DNA of 64,000 bases. Origin: Angiostrongylus vasorum. Its lineage: Eukaryota > Nematoda > Chromadorea > Rhabditida > Metastrongylidae. Every line of letters starts with the position of its first letter. The first letter of the stretch is position 1. Under the pieces are notes generated by a model. The model had not been told where the DNA came from, searched no databases, and saw only the letters and a program-made list of their open reading frames with translations. This document shows positions 1 to 10,471 of the stretch, piece by piece. Location: the NCBI GenBank assembly GCA_018806985.1, contig JADANN010000380.1:1490501-1554500 (forward strand). The letters run 5' to 3'. A program made the position numbers and the translations under genes.

Positions 1-41
1 CAAGCTGACGTTTCGGCGGATTTTGCCTTCCTCAGAGCCTG
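1..41 (-). ncRNA. hammerhead ribozyme motif (family 1, copy A)
   Basis: On the minus strand the order is CAGGCU, CUGAGGA, a GGC/GCC stem II, GAAA, CGUC, AGCUUG. CAGGCU and AGCUUG pair over six bases (one G-U) as stem I; CUGAGGA and GAAA are the two conserved core strands; GUC is the expected cleavage triplet. Stem III is only the self-complementary ACGU, so activity would probably need two copies pairing as a dimer. Hammerheads in Penelope-like terminal repeats are known; activity of this copy is inference. Confidence 0.65.
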
Positions 42-2740
42 GAAAGGTCAAGTTGACAGCAATCTATTCGGCAAACACCTCCATAACCAAACACAGAAAA
101 CGCTGAACCAAGATTTCAATCACACTGAACACAGCTTTGCATACTCACCGCTTTCTATGAGGCTTCCACTGAGTATGTCGCGTGGAGACCAACCGCACAG
201 AGTTTGGAATTGATCCAGAATGCCTCGAGAATTTTGCGCGCTTGCGTTCTCGATTCCTGCGCGAAGATCGTGACACGTACTTCAAAGATCCTCCCCGCTA
301 TGTCTCTGGGTCCTATGCGTGCCTAGTGGGGTATTTGGTTTGCGTTTGCCGACTAGGTGTTCTTTTATGCGGACACAGAGGGGTCTGCCCGTTTCGCCAA
401 TGTATTCGTCTCTGCACGCCTTACAGGTCATCAGATAAACTGTACCCGAGCTCATGTAATCACCATCTCTATCACTAGAGTAAATTATACAATTTTTGGG
501 TTGCCTAAGATTACTCGGTGGTATTTCAACTATGATTACCGAATTCTCTAGACCCGCCCTTCTTAAGCAGCGTTTTTATAGCTGCACTTACTTCATTTGA
601 AATGAAGGGCAGAATAAACGGGACCTTATTGTCGCTAGAGTTATCGTTTGGGGGCCTGTGGTTTCCTCTACACCTATCCCGAGCTGCAGTTTCGTAGCCA
701 TTAGAAATGGCTATTTGCCGCGCCAAGTTCCGGGACTCCTCTTTCTGTTCTCTTCCCGTGCACACCTTGGTTGCTGTTCGAAACATGTTTCTTACAAGCG
801 CCCTTTTCGTGTGAGAGAGCTGAGAGGAGAGGTAATGAACCAAGATGTTTTTACTACTTGGCTTTCGATGCCATTTCGTAATGTGGCCACTTTCTGACAG
901 GCTAATTTGGACATTCAGGAATGGAGGCCAGTTTTCTTTCGGTTTCTCTCGGGTGAACTTGATATACTACGACTGTTCGTTCAACAATTCGAAACATTTG
1001 TCAATTTCCTCTTGTGTTGAACAAATGACCAAGCAGTCATTCTACATATCTACAGTAGAGTTAGCGGCCCGAGATCGATCACTGGTGCCTCCACCTTAGA
1101 CATGAATGCAATGGCAAGGCTTGGTGCCAGTCGTTGGCCCATTGCCAGCCCTCTCGTTTGTGCGTAATACCTCCCAGACCATCTGAAGATTGAGCAGTTT
1201 AGGCATCTAGAGTGTCTTCAACTGCTGAATCGAGAAGCCATACATGTTTATTGCTCCTTCGTGTTGTCATAAGGAGCTCGCGGATGGTTTGCACAGCGAA
1301 GTCATTCGACACGTTTGTATAGAGGGCGGTGACGTCGAAGGACTCCATCACGTACGCGCTGTTGGGCTGCACAGTACGTAGACGATGCAGGAAACATTTG
1401 GGTGCTCGTTAGATGGGCTTGAATGTACTTCAACAACTGGGTAAAGTATTAGGGTTATTAACCACGTTAATCTTATCCGTTGGTCCCGTCCACACAGCTA
1501 ATGATTGCTCTAACCTTAAACAATGATGGATCGGTAGGCGCAAGATCATCGCTGGATACTAGCGCATGAGTTTTTTATAAGCAAGTACAAGACGGGACAT
1601 GTTGGTAACTCAACTTTTTAGTTGAGAGATAACTGATGGTTTTAAACCAGCAGGCTCTGCCATTTTCGCCCATTCGTGGTTCAATTTTCGGTATTTACTT
1701 TTAAACTCCTTCTCAGATGATGGGACGATAAAGCGAAAGCATCTTCAAGATGCTTTTTCGTTATTTCAACAACTAACTGATGGGGAATTACGACAAACTC
1801 TCCACCCTTATCAATAACGGATAGTCTTGTTTTTCAGCCTTATCAGCTCTCGTACCTCTCGCATACCACGTTTTTGCACTGCCGTGAGGTTTGAGCTGTA
1901 TCTTTTCGCGCGATAGTGATTGAGGACTTTGAAAGTTTCATTCGTAAACATCCGAAATTTAACATCAACTTCATTATTCGGGCTCTTGTTGTCTAAAGAA
2001 CGGCTGAGGAAATGGTGCTATTGGTAGGGCCCCCCACTTTTTGTTCGCGCCTATTTTGCGTTTCATCTCTAGCTTTTTTGCGGAGTCTATCTTGAAGTTC
2101 ATGTAAACTACATGCGATCCTACGCAAGGTTATCTTAGAAATGGGTTCAGATGGTGAGAAACTCGGTCCCAATTCTAATAACGAGCGCGCACCGTCAGAC
2201 AGAGTCATGCCTCCTAACACGGTTTAGCCTTGATATTTTCTTGCACAATATTTTTTCCTACTGTGACCTGTTTGATGTTCGTTAGCGATATTTCTGTGCG
2301 CTCTTGAAGCCATGTTATGCGATTTACTTAAAAGGTCTTCGAATTTTCTCCGCAAAGTTACTTTAGCATTAGACCTAATAGAGTTGAAAATCAACACTGA
2401 CCCTACCCACTATTCTCCCTCCAGAGGCGGTCCTCCAAATATTGAAGCACAAAAGTTTTCCTTCGTCTCGCACTTCTTCCACTCGGCGAACATCTCGTTC
2501 TGTCGGCTTCGTAGACAGGTGCGTAGTATTCGCAAATCGATGTCCAGGATTCAGGTGACTGTCCTCTGGTAGTCTGCGTACATCGTGTAGTCGTCTTCAT
2601 TTGAAGTTCGGCACGACTCGGTGTTCTAGACAGCAGCGGAGAAAGTGTATTGACTGTCGAGCTAAGACGATCCTTTGTCTAAGTAACAGCGCTTCTTTTC
2701 ACAAGTCGGAAGTATCTTGCTGGTACATACTGTAGTAACT
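1..2740 (-). mobile_element. Penelope-like retroelement, degenerate copy 1
   Basis: Read on the minus strand this stretch carries broken pieces of a Penelope-like element (PLE). From about 2220 to 2000 there is an N-terminal segment with the pattern LLELGPSFSPSEPIS and LHELQDRLRKKAR, which I associate with PLE reverse transcriptases. Around 1370-1050 lies the RT region, shared with the second copy (matching plus-strand segment at 4060-4370). From about 840 to 530 is the post-RT region with RNMFRTATKVCTG and VPFILPFISNEVSAA. The far left end is a terminal repeat with a hammerhead-ribozyme motif. Frames are interrupted by many stops and shifts, so the copy cannot encode a whole protein. It is cut by the window edge. 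Its 5' end faces copy 2 (3905-5640), giving a head-to-head inverted pair. Family assignment is secure; exact limits are not. Confidence 0.8.
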
Positions 2741-2742
2741 CC

Positions 2743-2985
2743 CACGTCCGACTTTCTACTAACCTCGGCATTGATCAAGTAATTCTTCGCATTGTTGTTG
2801 ATTGTTGAGCAAACACGACGTGTTATTTTTATTCTGAAGGAACTGAGTTTGAGGAAGGCGAAATCCGCCGAAATGTCAGCTTGTTCGTGAATAAAGAATA
2901 AAAATAACACCTCGTGTTTGCTCAACAACAATACGAAGAATTACTTGATCAATGCCGAGGTTAATAGAAAGTCGGACGTGGGAGT
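2743..2985. repeat. palindromic PLE terminal repeat
   Basis: The arm at about 2743-2838 (ACGTCCGACTTTCT, CTCGGCATTGATCAAG, GAGCAAACACGA) returns in reverse complement at about 2895-2985. The roughly 55-base centre holds a decayed hammerhead motif (about 2846-2883, core C changed so that it reads UUGAGGA). This is the terminal repeat unit of the PLE present in both orientations, between the two larger PLE copies. Confidence 0.75.
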
Positions 2986-2999
2986 TAAATTGTATCCTT

Positions 3000-3330
3000 T
3001 CTTTGATCAGCTTACACGGTAGGTAAACAGTTTTATTTGGCTAACGTTTCAACGTCTTCGTCTTCATCAGGGCGGATGATCCGACTCGATGGTCCACGCT
3101 TGTTCTTCGCCTCGATGCAGCAGCTTCGCCTTCGTGTCGAGTCAGGTCTTCCTCATCGCACCATCTCCTCGAATGAGGCATACTCACTCAGTGATGCTCT
3201 TTTATGCAGGCTGCTGATGGTGAATAGCTGTGATTGTCCGGTGATAGTGTGATAGTAACTTTTTACTTGTTTCTCCCGGACAATCAAACCTGCAGAATTC
3301 GGTGTTATTAACATCTAGCACAAAGCGTAG
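3000..3330 (-). mobile_element. PLE terminal fragment with hammerhead motif
   Basis: The stretch is the reverse complement of 3540-3830, sharing GGTCCACGC, the TGATTGTCCG block and the GGCTAACGTTTC block. At 3039-3074 on the minus strand lie CUGAUGA, a GACG/CGUU stem II, GAAA, CGUU and AGCC, a second hammerhead family; stem I is weakly paired here. No intact protein frame is present. Confidence 0.65.
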
Positions 3331-3339
3331 TAATATTTC

Positions 3340-3890
3340 GAAACCGACTTTCCTTGAGCCTCGGTGTGACTAATCCATATGCATTCTTTCTTTGATGAGC
3401 TTACACGAGGTTGATAACTATATTTATTTTTAGCTAACATTTCGACGCCTTCGTCTTCACCAGAGCCGATGATCCCGAGTCGATGGTCCACAATTGTTAT
3501 TCGTCTCGACGTCGCAGCTTCGCCTTCGTGTCAAGTAACTTCTGCAGGTTTGATTGTCCGAGAAAAAGAAGTTACTACCACACTATCACCCGGCAATCAC
3601 AGCTATCCACTATCAACAACCTGCATAAAAGGGCACCACCGAGTGAGTATGCCTCATTCAAGGAGATAGCCCACTGAGGAAGGCCTGACTCAACACGAAA
3701 GTGAAGATGCCACGAGACGAATAACAAGCGTGGACCATCGACTCGGATCATCGGCTCTGAGGAAGACGAAGACGTCGAAACGTTAGCCAAAAAATAAATA
3801 TTGTTATCAACCTCGTGTAAGCTCATCAAACAAAGAATATATAATGATTAGTCACACCGAGGTTTAAGGCAAAGCCGGTTTCGAAACATA
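3340..3890. repeat. inverted pair of PLE terminal repeats
   Basis: The left arm (about 3340-3530) and right arm (about 3700-3890) are reverse complements: GAGCCTCGGTGTGACTAAT against ATTAGTCACACCGAGG, and the TTTCGACG block against CGTCGAAA. Each arm holds a family-2 hammerhead motif, at 3432-3467 (-, with A to G in the core: CUGGUGA) and at 3753-3788 (+, intact). Confidence 0.75.
3753..3788 (+). ncRNA. hammerhead ribozyme motif (family 2, best copy E)
   Basis: All elements are present in order: GGCU (stem I 5'), CUGAGGA core, A, GACG-AAGA-CGUC (perfect 4-bp stem II), GAAA core, CGUU, AGCC (stem I 3', perfect 4 bp with GGCU). The scissile bond would be after 3784 (GUU triplet). Stem III is reduced to ACGU, which is self-complementary, so a dimeric ribozyme is the likely active form. 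This is the most complete hammerhead in the window. Confidence 0.7.
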
Positions 3891-3904
3891 AATAAATTGT
3901 GGGA

Positions 3905-5640
3905 TAGAAGCGCATAGCTGCGTGGACGGGCCAACGGATAAATTAACGTGGTTAATAACCCTAATACTTACCCAGTTGTTGAAGTACATTCAAGCCCATC
4001 TAACGAGCACCCAAATGTTCCTGGATCGTCTACGTACTGTGCTGCCCGAACAGCGCGTACGTGATGGAGTCCTTCGACGTCACCGCCCTCTATACAAACG
4101 TGTCGAATGACTTCGCTATGCAAGCCATCCGCGAGCTCCTTATACAACACGAAGGAGCAATAAACATGTATGGCTTCTCAATTCAGCAGTTGAAGACACT
4201 CTAGCCTAAACTGCTCAATCTTCAGATGGTCTGGGAGGTATTACGCACAAACGAGAGGGGCTGGCAATGGGCCAACGACTGGCACCAAGCCTTGCCATTG
4301 CATTCATGTCTAAGGTGGAGGCACCAGTAATCGATCTCGGGCCGTCACTCTACTGTAGATATGTAGAATGACTGCTTGGTCATTTGTTCAACACAAGAGG
4401 AAATTGACAAATGTTTCGAATTGTTGAACGAACAGTCGGAGTATATTAAATTCACCCGAGAGAAACCGAAAAGAAAACTGGCCTCCATTTCCTGACGTCC
4501 AAACTAGCCTATCAGAAAATGGCCACCTTACGAAATGGCATCGAAAGCCAAGTAGTAAAAACATCTTGGTTCATTACCTCTCTCTCTCCTGCTCTCACAC
4601 GAAAAAGGGCGCTTATGAGAGACATGTTTCGAACAGCTACCAAGCATGTGCACAGGAAAGGGAACAGAGAGAGGAGTCCCGGAACTTGGCGCGGCAAATA
4701 GCCATTTTCTAATGGCTACGAAACTGCAGCTCGGGATAGTGTAGAGGAAACCACAGGCCCTCCCAAACGATAACTCTAGTGACAATAAGGTCCCGTTTAT
4801 CCTGCCCTTCATTTCAAATGAAGTAAGTGCAGCTGTAGAACGCTTCTTAAGAAGGGCCGGTCTAGAGAATTCGGTAATCGATAATTGAAATGCTACCAAG
4901 TAATCTAAGACGCCAACTAGATCGTAACCGCCTATACGACCGTCTATGTGCAACGCAAAAATTGTGTAGTTTCCTCAATGGTAGAGACTGTGACTGCAGG
5001 AGTTTGGGTACAGGTTTATCTGATCTCTTGTAAAGCGTGCAGGGGACGAATACGTTGGCGAAACGGGTAGACCACTCTGCGTTCGTATAAAAGAACACCT
5101 AGTCGGCAAACGTAATCCAAATACTCCCACTAGGCACGCATAGGACGCAAAGACATAACGGAGAAGCTTTTGAAGTACGTGTTGCGATCTTCGCGCAGGA
5201 ATCGAGAACGCAAGCGCGCAAAATTCTCGAGGCATTCTGGATCAATTCCAAGAATCCGAACATGAACCGCAGGAATGAATGCCTCATAATGACGCGTGAT
5301 ATTGGGCAGTATATAAGCTTGTTATTCGGATGAGATGGGTACATTACGACTCCACGTGAACTCTGTGCGGTTGGTCTACACGTGAAATATTTAAATATTT
5401 AGTGGAAGACTCATAGAAAAGCGGTGAGTATGCAAAGATTCTGTGTTCAGTGTGACTGAAAGTCTTTCGTTCAGCATTTTCTGTGTTTGGTTAAGGAGGT
5501 GTTTAGCCGAATAGATTGCTAGTCAACTTGACCTTTCCAGGCTCTGAGGAAGGCGAAACCCGCCGTAAACGTCAGCTTGTACGTAAATAAAGAAATAAAA
5601 TAACACCTCGCGTTTGCTAAACAGAAGTAGAAAGAATAAA
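3905..5640 (+). mobile_element. Penelope-like retroelement, degenerate copy 2 (5' truncated)
   Basis: Starting near 3915 the sequence is the reverse complement of copy 1. In mixed frames it encodes PLE RT motifs: an SFDVTALYTNV segment near 4065, RGLAMGQ(R)LAPSLAIAFMSKVE near 4255-4320, then the post-RT region and VPFILPFISNEVSAA at about 4795-4840. A C-terminal GIY-YIG-type segment follows (LGTHRTQRHNGEAFEV, ARKILEAFWINSKNP, RDIGQYISL) at about 5130-5320. Penelope-like elements join an RT related to telomerase with a GIY-YIG endonuclease, and that order is seen here. Several stops and frameshifts make it dead. The 3' end carries the hammerhead-type terminal repeat (5538-5579). Confidence 0.85.
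5538..5579 (+). ncRNA. hammerhead ribozyme motif (family 1, copy B, mutated)
   Basis: CAGGCU, CUGAGGA, GGCG/CGCC stem II, then GUAAACGUC and AGCUUG. One extra U breaks the GAAA core, so this copy is probably inactive although stems I and II are intact. It sits in the 3' terminal repeat of PLE copy 2. Confidence 0.55.
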
Positions 5641-5674
5641 TAAGTTGTGTTTTAAGACATGTACATAAACATGA

Positions 5675-5675
<1 letters not shown>

Positions 5676-5712
<37 letters not shown>

Positions 5713-5731
5713 TCATATATATATATATATA
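5676..5731. repeat. (TA)n microsatellite
   Basis: Alternating TA with one interruption (ACTCA) between the PLE and the LINE. It explains apparent IYIYIY reading frames. Confidence 0.95.
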
Positions 5732-5734
5732 CCC

Positions 5735-8700
5735 ACGAACCTCCCTCATTTGAGGGGTCTGGAGCCGGTTAGTCACGAGGCTACGTGGCGCGTCCCCAGG
5801 TGGCGGATAGGGGGTTAATCGCGGACCAAAAGCGATCTTTGCTGATCTGAGACGCTAGATCCAGGGGATGGACGCACTGTTTCTGCTGCGCGGATTCGGC
5901 ACGTACTTTCTGTATTCGCTAGGAGTATTCATGCATGTGTATGTGGGTGCGTTCTCGCTTACGGGGGATTGTATTCTATGAGTCAATTTGGCCAAAAGCC
6001 TGCAATCAAGTAATAGGGAAGTCTATGGGAGGGGGATAGCAGTCGTCTCCAACAAATAAGCTCAATGTCCACTCTGGAAGAGCCTGGCAGGCTACCTGTG
6101 TGTATACCCGAGTCTCCACGTTCAGAGCCCAGCAAGCTATACGTCGGTATCAAAAGTGCTAAACGTAGTAAAAAAAAAGGCGCCTCATTCCCCCTGACTC
6201 CCAAAGAGCCCCCCAATTTCGCAGCGTTGGGTAGGACGAGTACGGAGACGACGCTAAAAATCTCAGGGCCAATGGAAGCTGCCTGGATTACAAAGAACTA
6301 TGGTGACGATCTGTACCTACAATGCACGTACACTTGCATCCGAGTCCTCGATAGAGGACTTGCATCATGCAAGCAGGAAGGATAGGGTACGACGTCATCG
6401 GGCCTGGCCGAGACGAGAAGACGCCACCCTATTCAACGGCGTCTATGACACCGGAGAAGAAATGTTCCTCGGAACATACCGACAGTAGATAAGTCGGCGG
6501 CGTTGGCGTTCTCGTCAACACGAGTTTGTCCATGAACATCGATTCATTTGAACAACTTACAACCCGAATCGGACGTTTACGATTAAAAAAGATGCGGAAC
6601 AATACCGGCTTTGACAATCTTCGTCGTTTACGCGTCGACATCAAACTATGACGAAGAAGAAGTCGAAGCGTTATAAATGGACTTGGAGAAGTTCTACAGA
6701 GAAGGCCACCCTTTCTTCAAGGTCATCATTGGAGACTTTCAACATCATGATTAGACCAAGAAGAGCGCCTGAAGAACGTCACATTGGGACCCACGGATTA
6801 GAATGGAACGAACAGGGTGAGCGGCTATCTGAGCTTATCATGAAGACCAAGGCCATCCATGGTAACTCGCAATTCCAGAAGCCCACCCTCAATGCTGGAT
6901 GTGGGAGTCTCCCAATGGAGAGTACCATAACACAATAGACCACATCATAGTAAACAGAAGCTTTTGCCTAACGGATGTCGCTGTTGTCCCAAAATTCTAC
7001 ACAGCATCAAATCACCGACTCCTTCGTGCTAGACTCTATTTCTCGCGAAAAGGACAAAAAGCCGCTAAACTCAAAAACTGAAGTCCCAGAACCACCGTAA
7101 AATGGGACTTATTCAATTTATTAGTCGGCTGTTGGGAAGATGCCGTACTCGGTAACATCGACGAAGAATACCATCAGCTCATTCAACAGCTTCACGTTAG
7201 CGCTATGAAAGCTGAGAGTTCGAAAGTCACCAAGAGACGTCTGTCTCCAGAAACACTCGAGCTAATACGCCAGCGTGGAATCGCACGAGCTGCAGGCAAC
7301 CGCGAACTAACTTCCGAACTTGCAAAAACAATGCAGACAAGCGATAAAAGGAGATCTTAAAGAGAGAAGAGCAGCAGTAATGGTCGAAGCTGCAGAGGCT
7401 GGGAAAAGCATTCGCAAAGCCCACCGAAACTTCGCCAATTACAAGACCAAGATGATTGCACTCCAATGTATAGATGAAACAGTTACAGCGTCCATAAAGG
7501 CAATGGAGAAAACCATTGACGAATACTGCTCAGATCTCTTCGATAGCCACGTCCACCTTCCGTGATATGAAATAAAGGAGTATGGATATGTTGTACCACC
7601 GGTTCTTCCGAAACCCGACATGCCATTTCGGCTATGAAAAATCGAACAGCACGAGGTCCGCAGAGGATAAGACCAGAACACCTAAAGAACCTTCCGCCAG
7701 TCCTCGTAAACGCACTGGATCGGCTTTTCACATGTTACCTGTCTGAATGCAAGGTACCTACTCAGCGGAAGACCAGCAAGACCGTGTTATTGTTCAAGAA
7801 GGGTGACCTACAGGATATCGGCAACTATCGTCCAATCTGCTTACTATCTGTCGTCTACAAACTTTTCAGTCGAGTCATACTAAACAGGATTGACAGAACA
7901 CTGGACGAAGGAGAGCCATGTGAGCAAGCAGGGTTTCGAAAAGGATTTAGTACGATGGACCACATCCACATGGTAACAAAGCTCATTGAAGTATCGCGAG
8001 AATACAAAAAACCGTTCTGTCTCACTTTGATCGATTTACAGAAGGTCTATGATTCAACTGAGATAGAAGCAGTCATGGAAGCCCTATGATATTCAAGGAG
8101 TCCCTACTCGGTACATAAAGATTCTTCGTGAGTTGTACAAAAATTTCGCAACCAAGATATCACCATTCTACAACGATATCAACATTGACGTCAAAGGAGG
8201 AGTTAGACAGGGCGATACCATCTCGCCAAAATTATTTAACCGCCACCCTCCAGAAAGTCATGCGAGTATTGGAATGGGATAATATGGGGGATGAAAATCG
8301 ATGGTCGGCAGTTACACCATCTTCGCTTTGCTGATGACATCGTCGTTATAACACCAAACATTAGCCAAGCGGAAAGTAAGCTTGCCGACTTTGATAAAGC
8401 CTGTGGGAAGACTGGTCTTCGACTAAATCTCACAAAAAACGGTGTTCATGAGGAACGGATTGGTTTCGTATGCCCCATTCACGCTCAACGGAACGAATGC
8501 GAATATCTCCGAATGCTCCAGTTATGTTTGTCTAGGTCGGGAAATCAATATGATGAACGACTTAGCTCCAGAGCTGAGCAGAAGGAAACGAGCGGCTTGG
8601 TGTGCTTTCAAGAGCATCGAGGATGTAGTGAAGAGAACAAGGAACACCCGACTCCGTGCCCACCTTTTCGACCCAACGGTACTTCCTGCCCTCAGGTATG

Positions 8701-9180
8701 CGTCAGAAATCTGGTCGCTGCGTAAGCAGGATGAAAGATCACTCATCGTTATCGAACGCGCAGTCGAAAGGACGATGCTTGGAGTATCCCGCTTCACACA
8801 AGCACGGGATGGTATCCGAAGGTCCGACCTGCGTCAACGACCAAAATTCAAAAACGCTGTTCTGTACCCCAAACTGTCGAAGGTAGGGTGGGCCGGACAC
8901 GTAAAGCGTTTCCGTGGCAACCGATAGACAACAGCTATAACTGAATGGATTCGTCGAAACGTTAAAAGCACAGCAGAAAGACCACCGACTCGCTCGTCAG
9001 AGTTCTTCACGAAGAGCCTAGAAGAAAGATATGATGCTCTACGAATTCTTAGAGCGAGCAGAACCCACTGGGCTCCTCTTGCACGCGATAGGGAGAAATG
9101 GAAGATTTACTGGGGCCCGCTCGAGTCACTCGACGATCAGCGGGACTACAGGTGACAGGTGATATATACATAGTGTGATG
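5735..9180 (+). mobile_element. RTE-type LINE, decayed, near full length
   Basis: A non-LTR retrotransposon on the plus strand in broken frames. A possible upstream frame (6065-6290) leads into an AP-endonuclease start ([10 protein letters not shown] near 6305), then endonuclease segments GTHGLEWNEQGERLSE (about 6790-6840) and DHIIVNRSFCLTDVAVVPKF (about 6935-7000). The reverse transcriptase runs about 7600-8450: NRTARGPQRIRPEHLKNLPP, SECKVPTQRKTSKTVLLFKKGD, NYRPICLLSVVYKLF, EQAGFRKGFSTMDH, then the catalytic FADD box at 8327-8338. The C-terminal part (LRAHLFDPTVLPALRYASE, WAGHVKRF) ends near 9120. This domain order fits the RTE lineage common in hookworm genomes. Stops at about 6486, 7080 and 8927 plus frameshifts show it is dead. 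The 5' limit is uncertain. Confidence 0.85.
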
Positions 9181-9197
9181 GGAATAGCTCGTTGGTC

Positions 9198-9835
9198 AAG
9201 AGGAGCCCAGTGGGTTCCTGCTCGCTCTAGGAATTCGTAGAGCATCATATCTTTCTTCTAGGCTCTTCGTGAAGAACTCTGACGAGCGAGTCGGTGGTCT
9301 TTCTGCTGTGCTTTTTAACGTTTCGACGAATCCATTCAGTTATAGCTGTTGTCTATCGGTTGCCACGGAAACGCTTTACGTGTCCGGCCCACCCTACCTT
9401 CGACAGTTTGGGGTACAGAACAGCGTTTTTGAATTTTGGTCGTTGACGCAGGTCGGACCTTCGGATACCATCCCGTGCTTGTGTGAAGCGGGATACTCCA
9501 AGCATCATTCTTTCGACTGCGCGTTCGATAACGCTGAGTGATCTTTCATCCTGCTTACGCAGCGACCAGATTTCTGATGCATACGTTAGGGCAGGAAGTA
9601 CCGTTGAGTCGAAAAAGGTGGGCACGAAGTCGGGCGTTCTTTGTTCTCTTCACTACATCCTTGATGCTCTTGAAAGCTCTCCAAGCCGCTCGTTTCCTTC
9701 TGCTCAGCTCCGGAGCTAAGTCGTTCATCATATTGATTTCCCGACCTAGACAAACATAACTGGAGCATTCGGAGATATTCGTTCCATTAAGCGTGAATGG
9801 GGCATATGAAACCAATTCGTTCACCATGAACATGT
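9198..9835 (-). mobile_element. inverted duplicate of the LINE 3' part
   Basis: The minus strand repeats about 8430-9090 of the neighbouring LINE, from the [15 protein letters not shown] segment to the arginine-rich 3' end, nearly base for base. It includes the same aberrant stop after the FRGNR segment. The two arms are separated by about 107 bases (9091-9197). The copy ends in the TA-rich tract at 9838. Confidence 0.85.
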
Positions 9836-9837
9836 AT

Positions 9838-9847
9838 GTACATATAC

Positions 9848-9880
<33 letters not shown>

Positions 9881-9910
9881 CGTATGTACATTATATATAT
9901 ACGTATGTAA

Positions 9911-9973
<63 letters not shown>
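9838..9973. repeat. (TA)n-rich microsatellite
   Basis: Long TA tracts interrupted twice by ACGTATGTA. Reading frames here (YIYIYIY on both strands) are artefacts. Confidence 0.95.
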
Positions 9974-9975
<2 letters not shown>

Positions 9976-9979
9976 AAGA

Positions 9980-10192
9980 AAAAGGATAAAGCTCTCGGCG
10001 ATGATCAATCTGATGGATGCGCCATGCATTCGACTTCACTAAGCATTGCTGGAGATGAGTGAATGCATATCTGGACCTTACGGGTCTGGTATCAATTTGC
10101 CGACACCAGACGGATGGAGGGTTTGGTGAGCCTGGGGCGCAGGGATCGATCCAACGTGTTTTGCAGAGCGTCTGTGACCGCTGCGCTACCCA
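9980..10192 (-). mobile_element. SINE family A (internal deletion)
   Basis: tRNA-derived SINE in reverse orientation, beginning AAAGGATAAAGC and ending at the tRNA-like 5' part. About 70 bases of the middle are missing compared with other copies. It lies in the intron region downstream of the last visible Nudix exon. Confidence 0.85.
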
Positions 10193-10471
10193 TAAATACA
10201 TACATATGTATTTACATATATAATGCGTTTATTAGACCAATGAAGTTCTTTATGCATGCATAGTCAGGGTCTAGACACTCCTACGTCGAACAGTCAGCTC
10301 CTGAATTGGTCGTTTTATTCAACTGCCGACCAACTCGCCTGTTGTGATTAAAAAATTGAATCTTATATCAGTGAATTTATGGATAAGTGCCACAATGCTT
10401 ATTCAGTTTATTATGATCTTAAGAACAGTTTTTCTGGATGTTCGCTCACTCTTCTCACGAAAAAAAATTAC

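Noticed and set aside
526..843. 105-codon minus-strand frame as a gene
   Set aside because: It is a fragment of the degenerate PLE copy 1, not an independent gene.
9787..10062. Long frames of alternating I/Y on both strands
   Set aside because: Translations of a TA tract; no start context or conservation.
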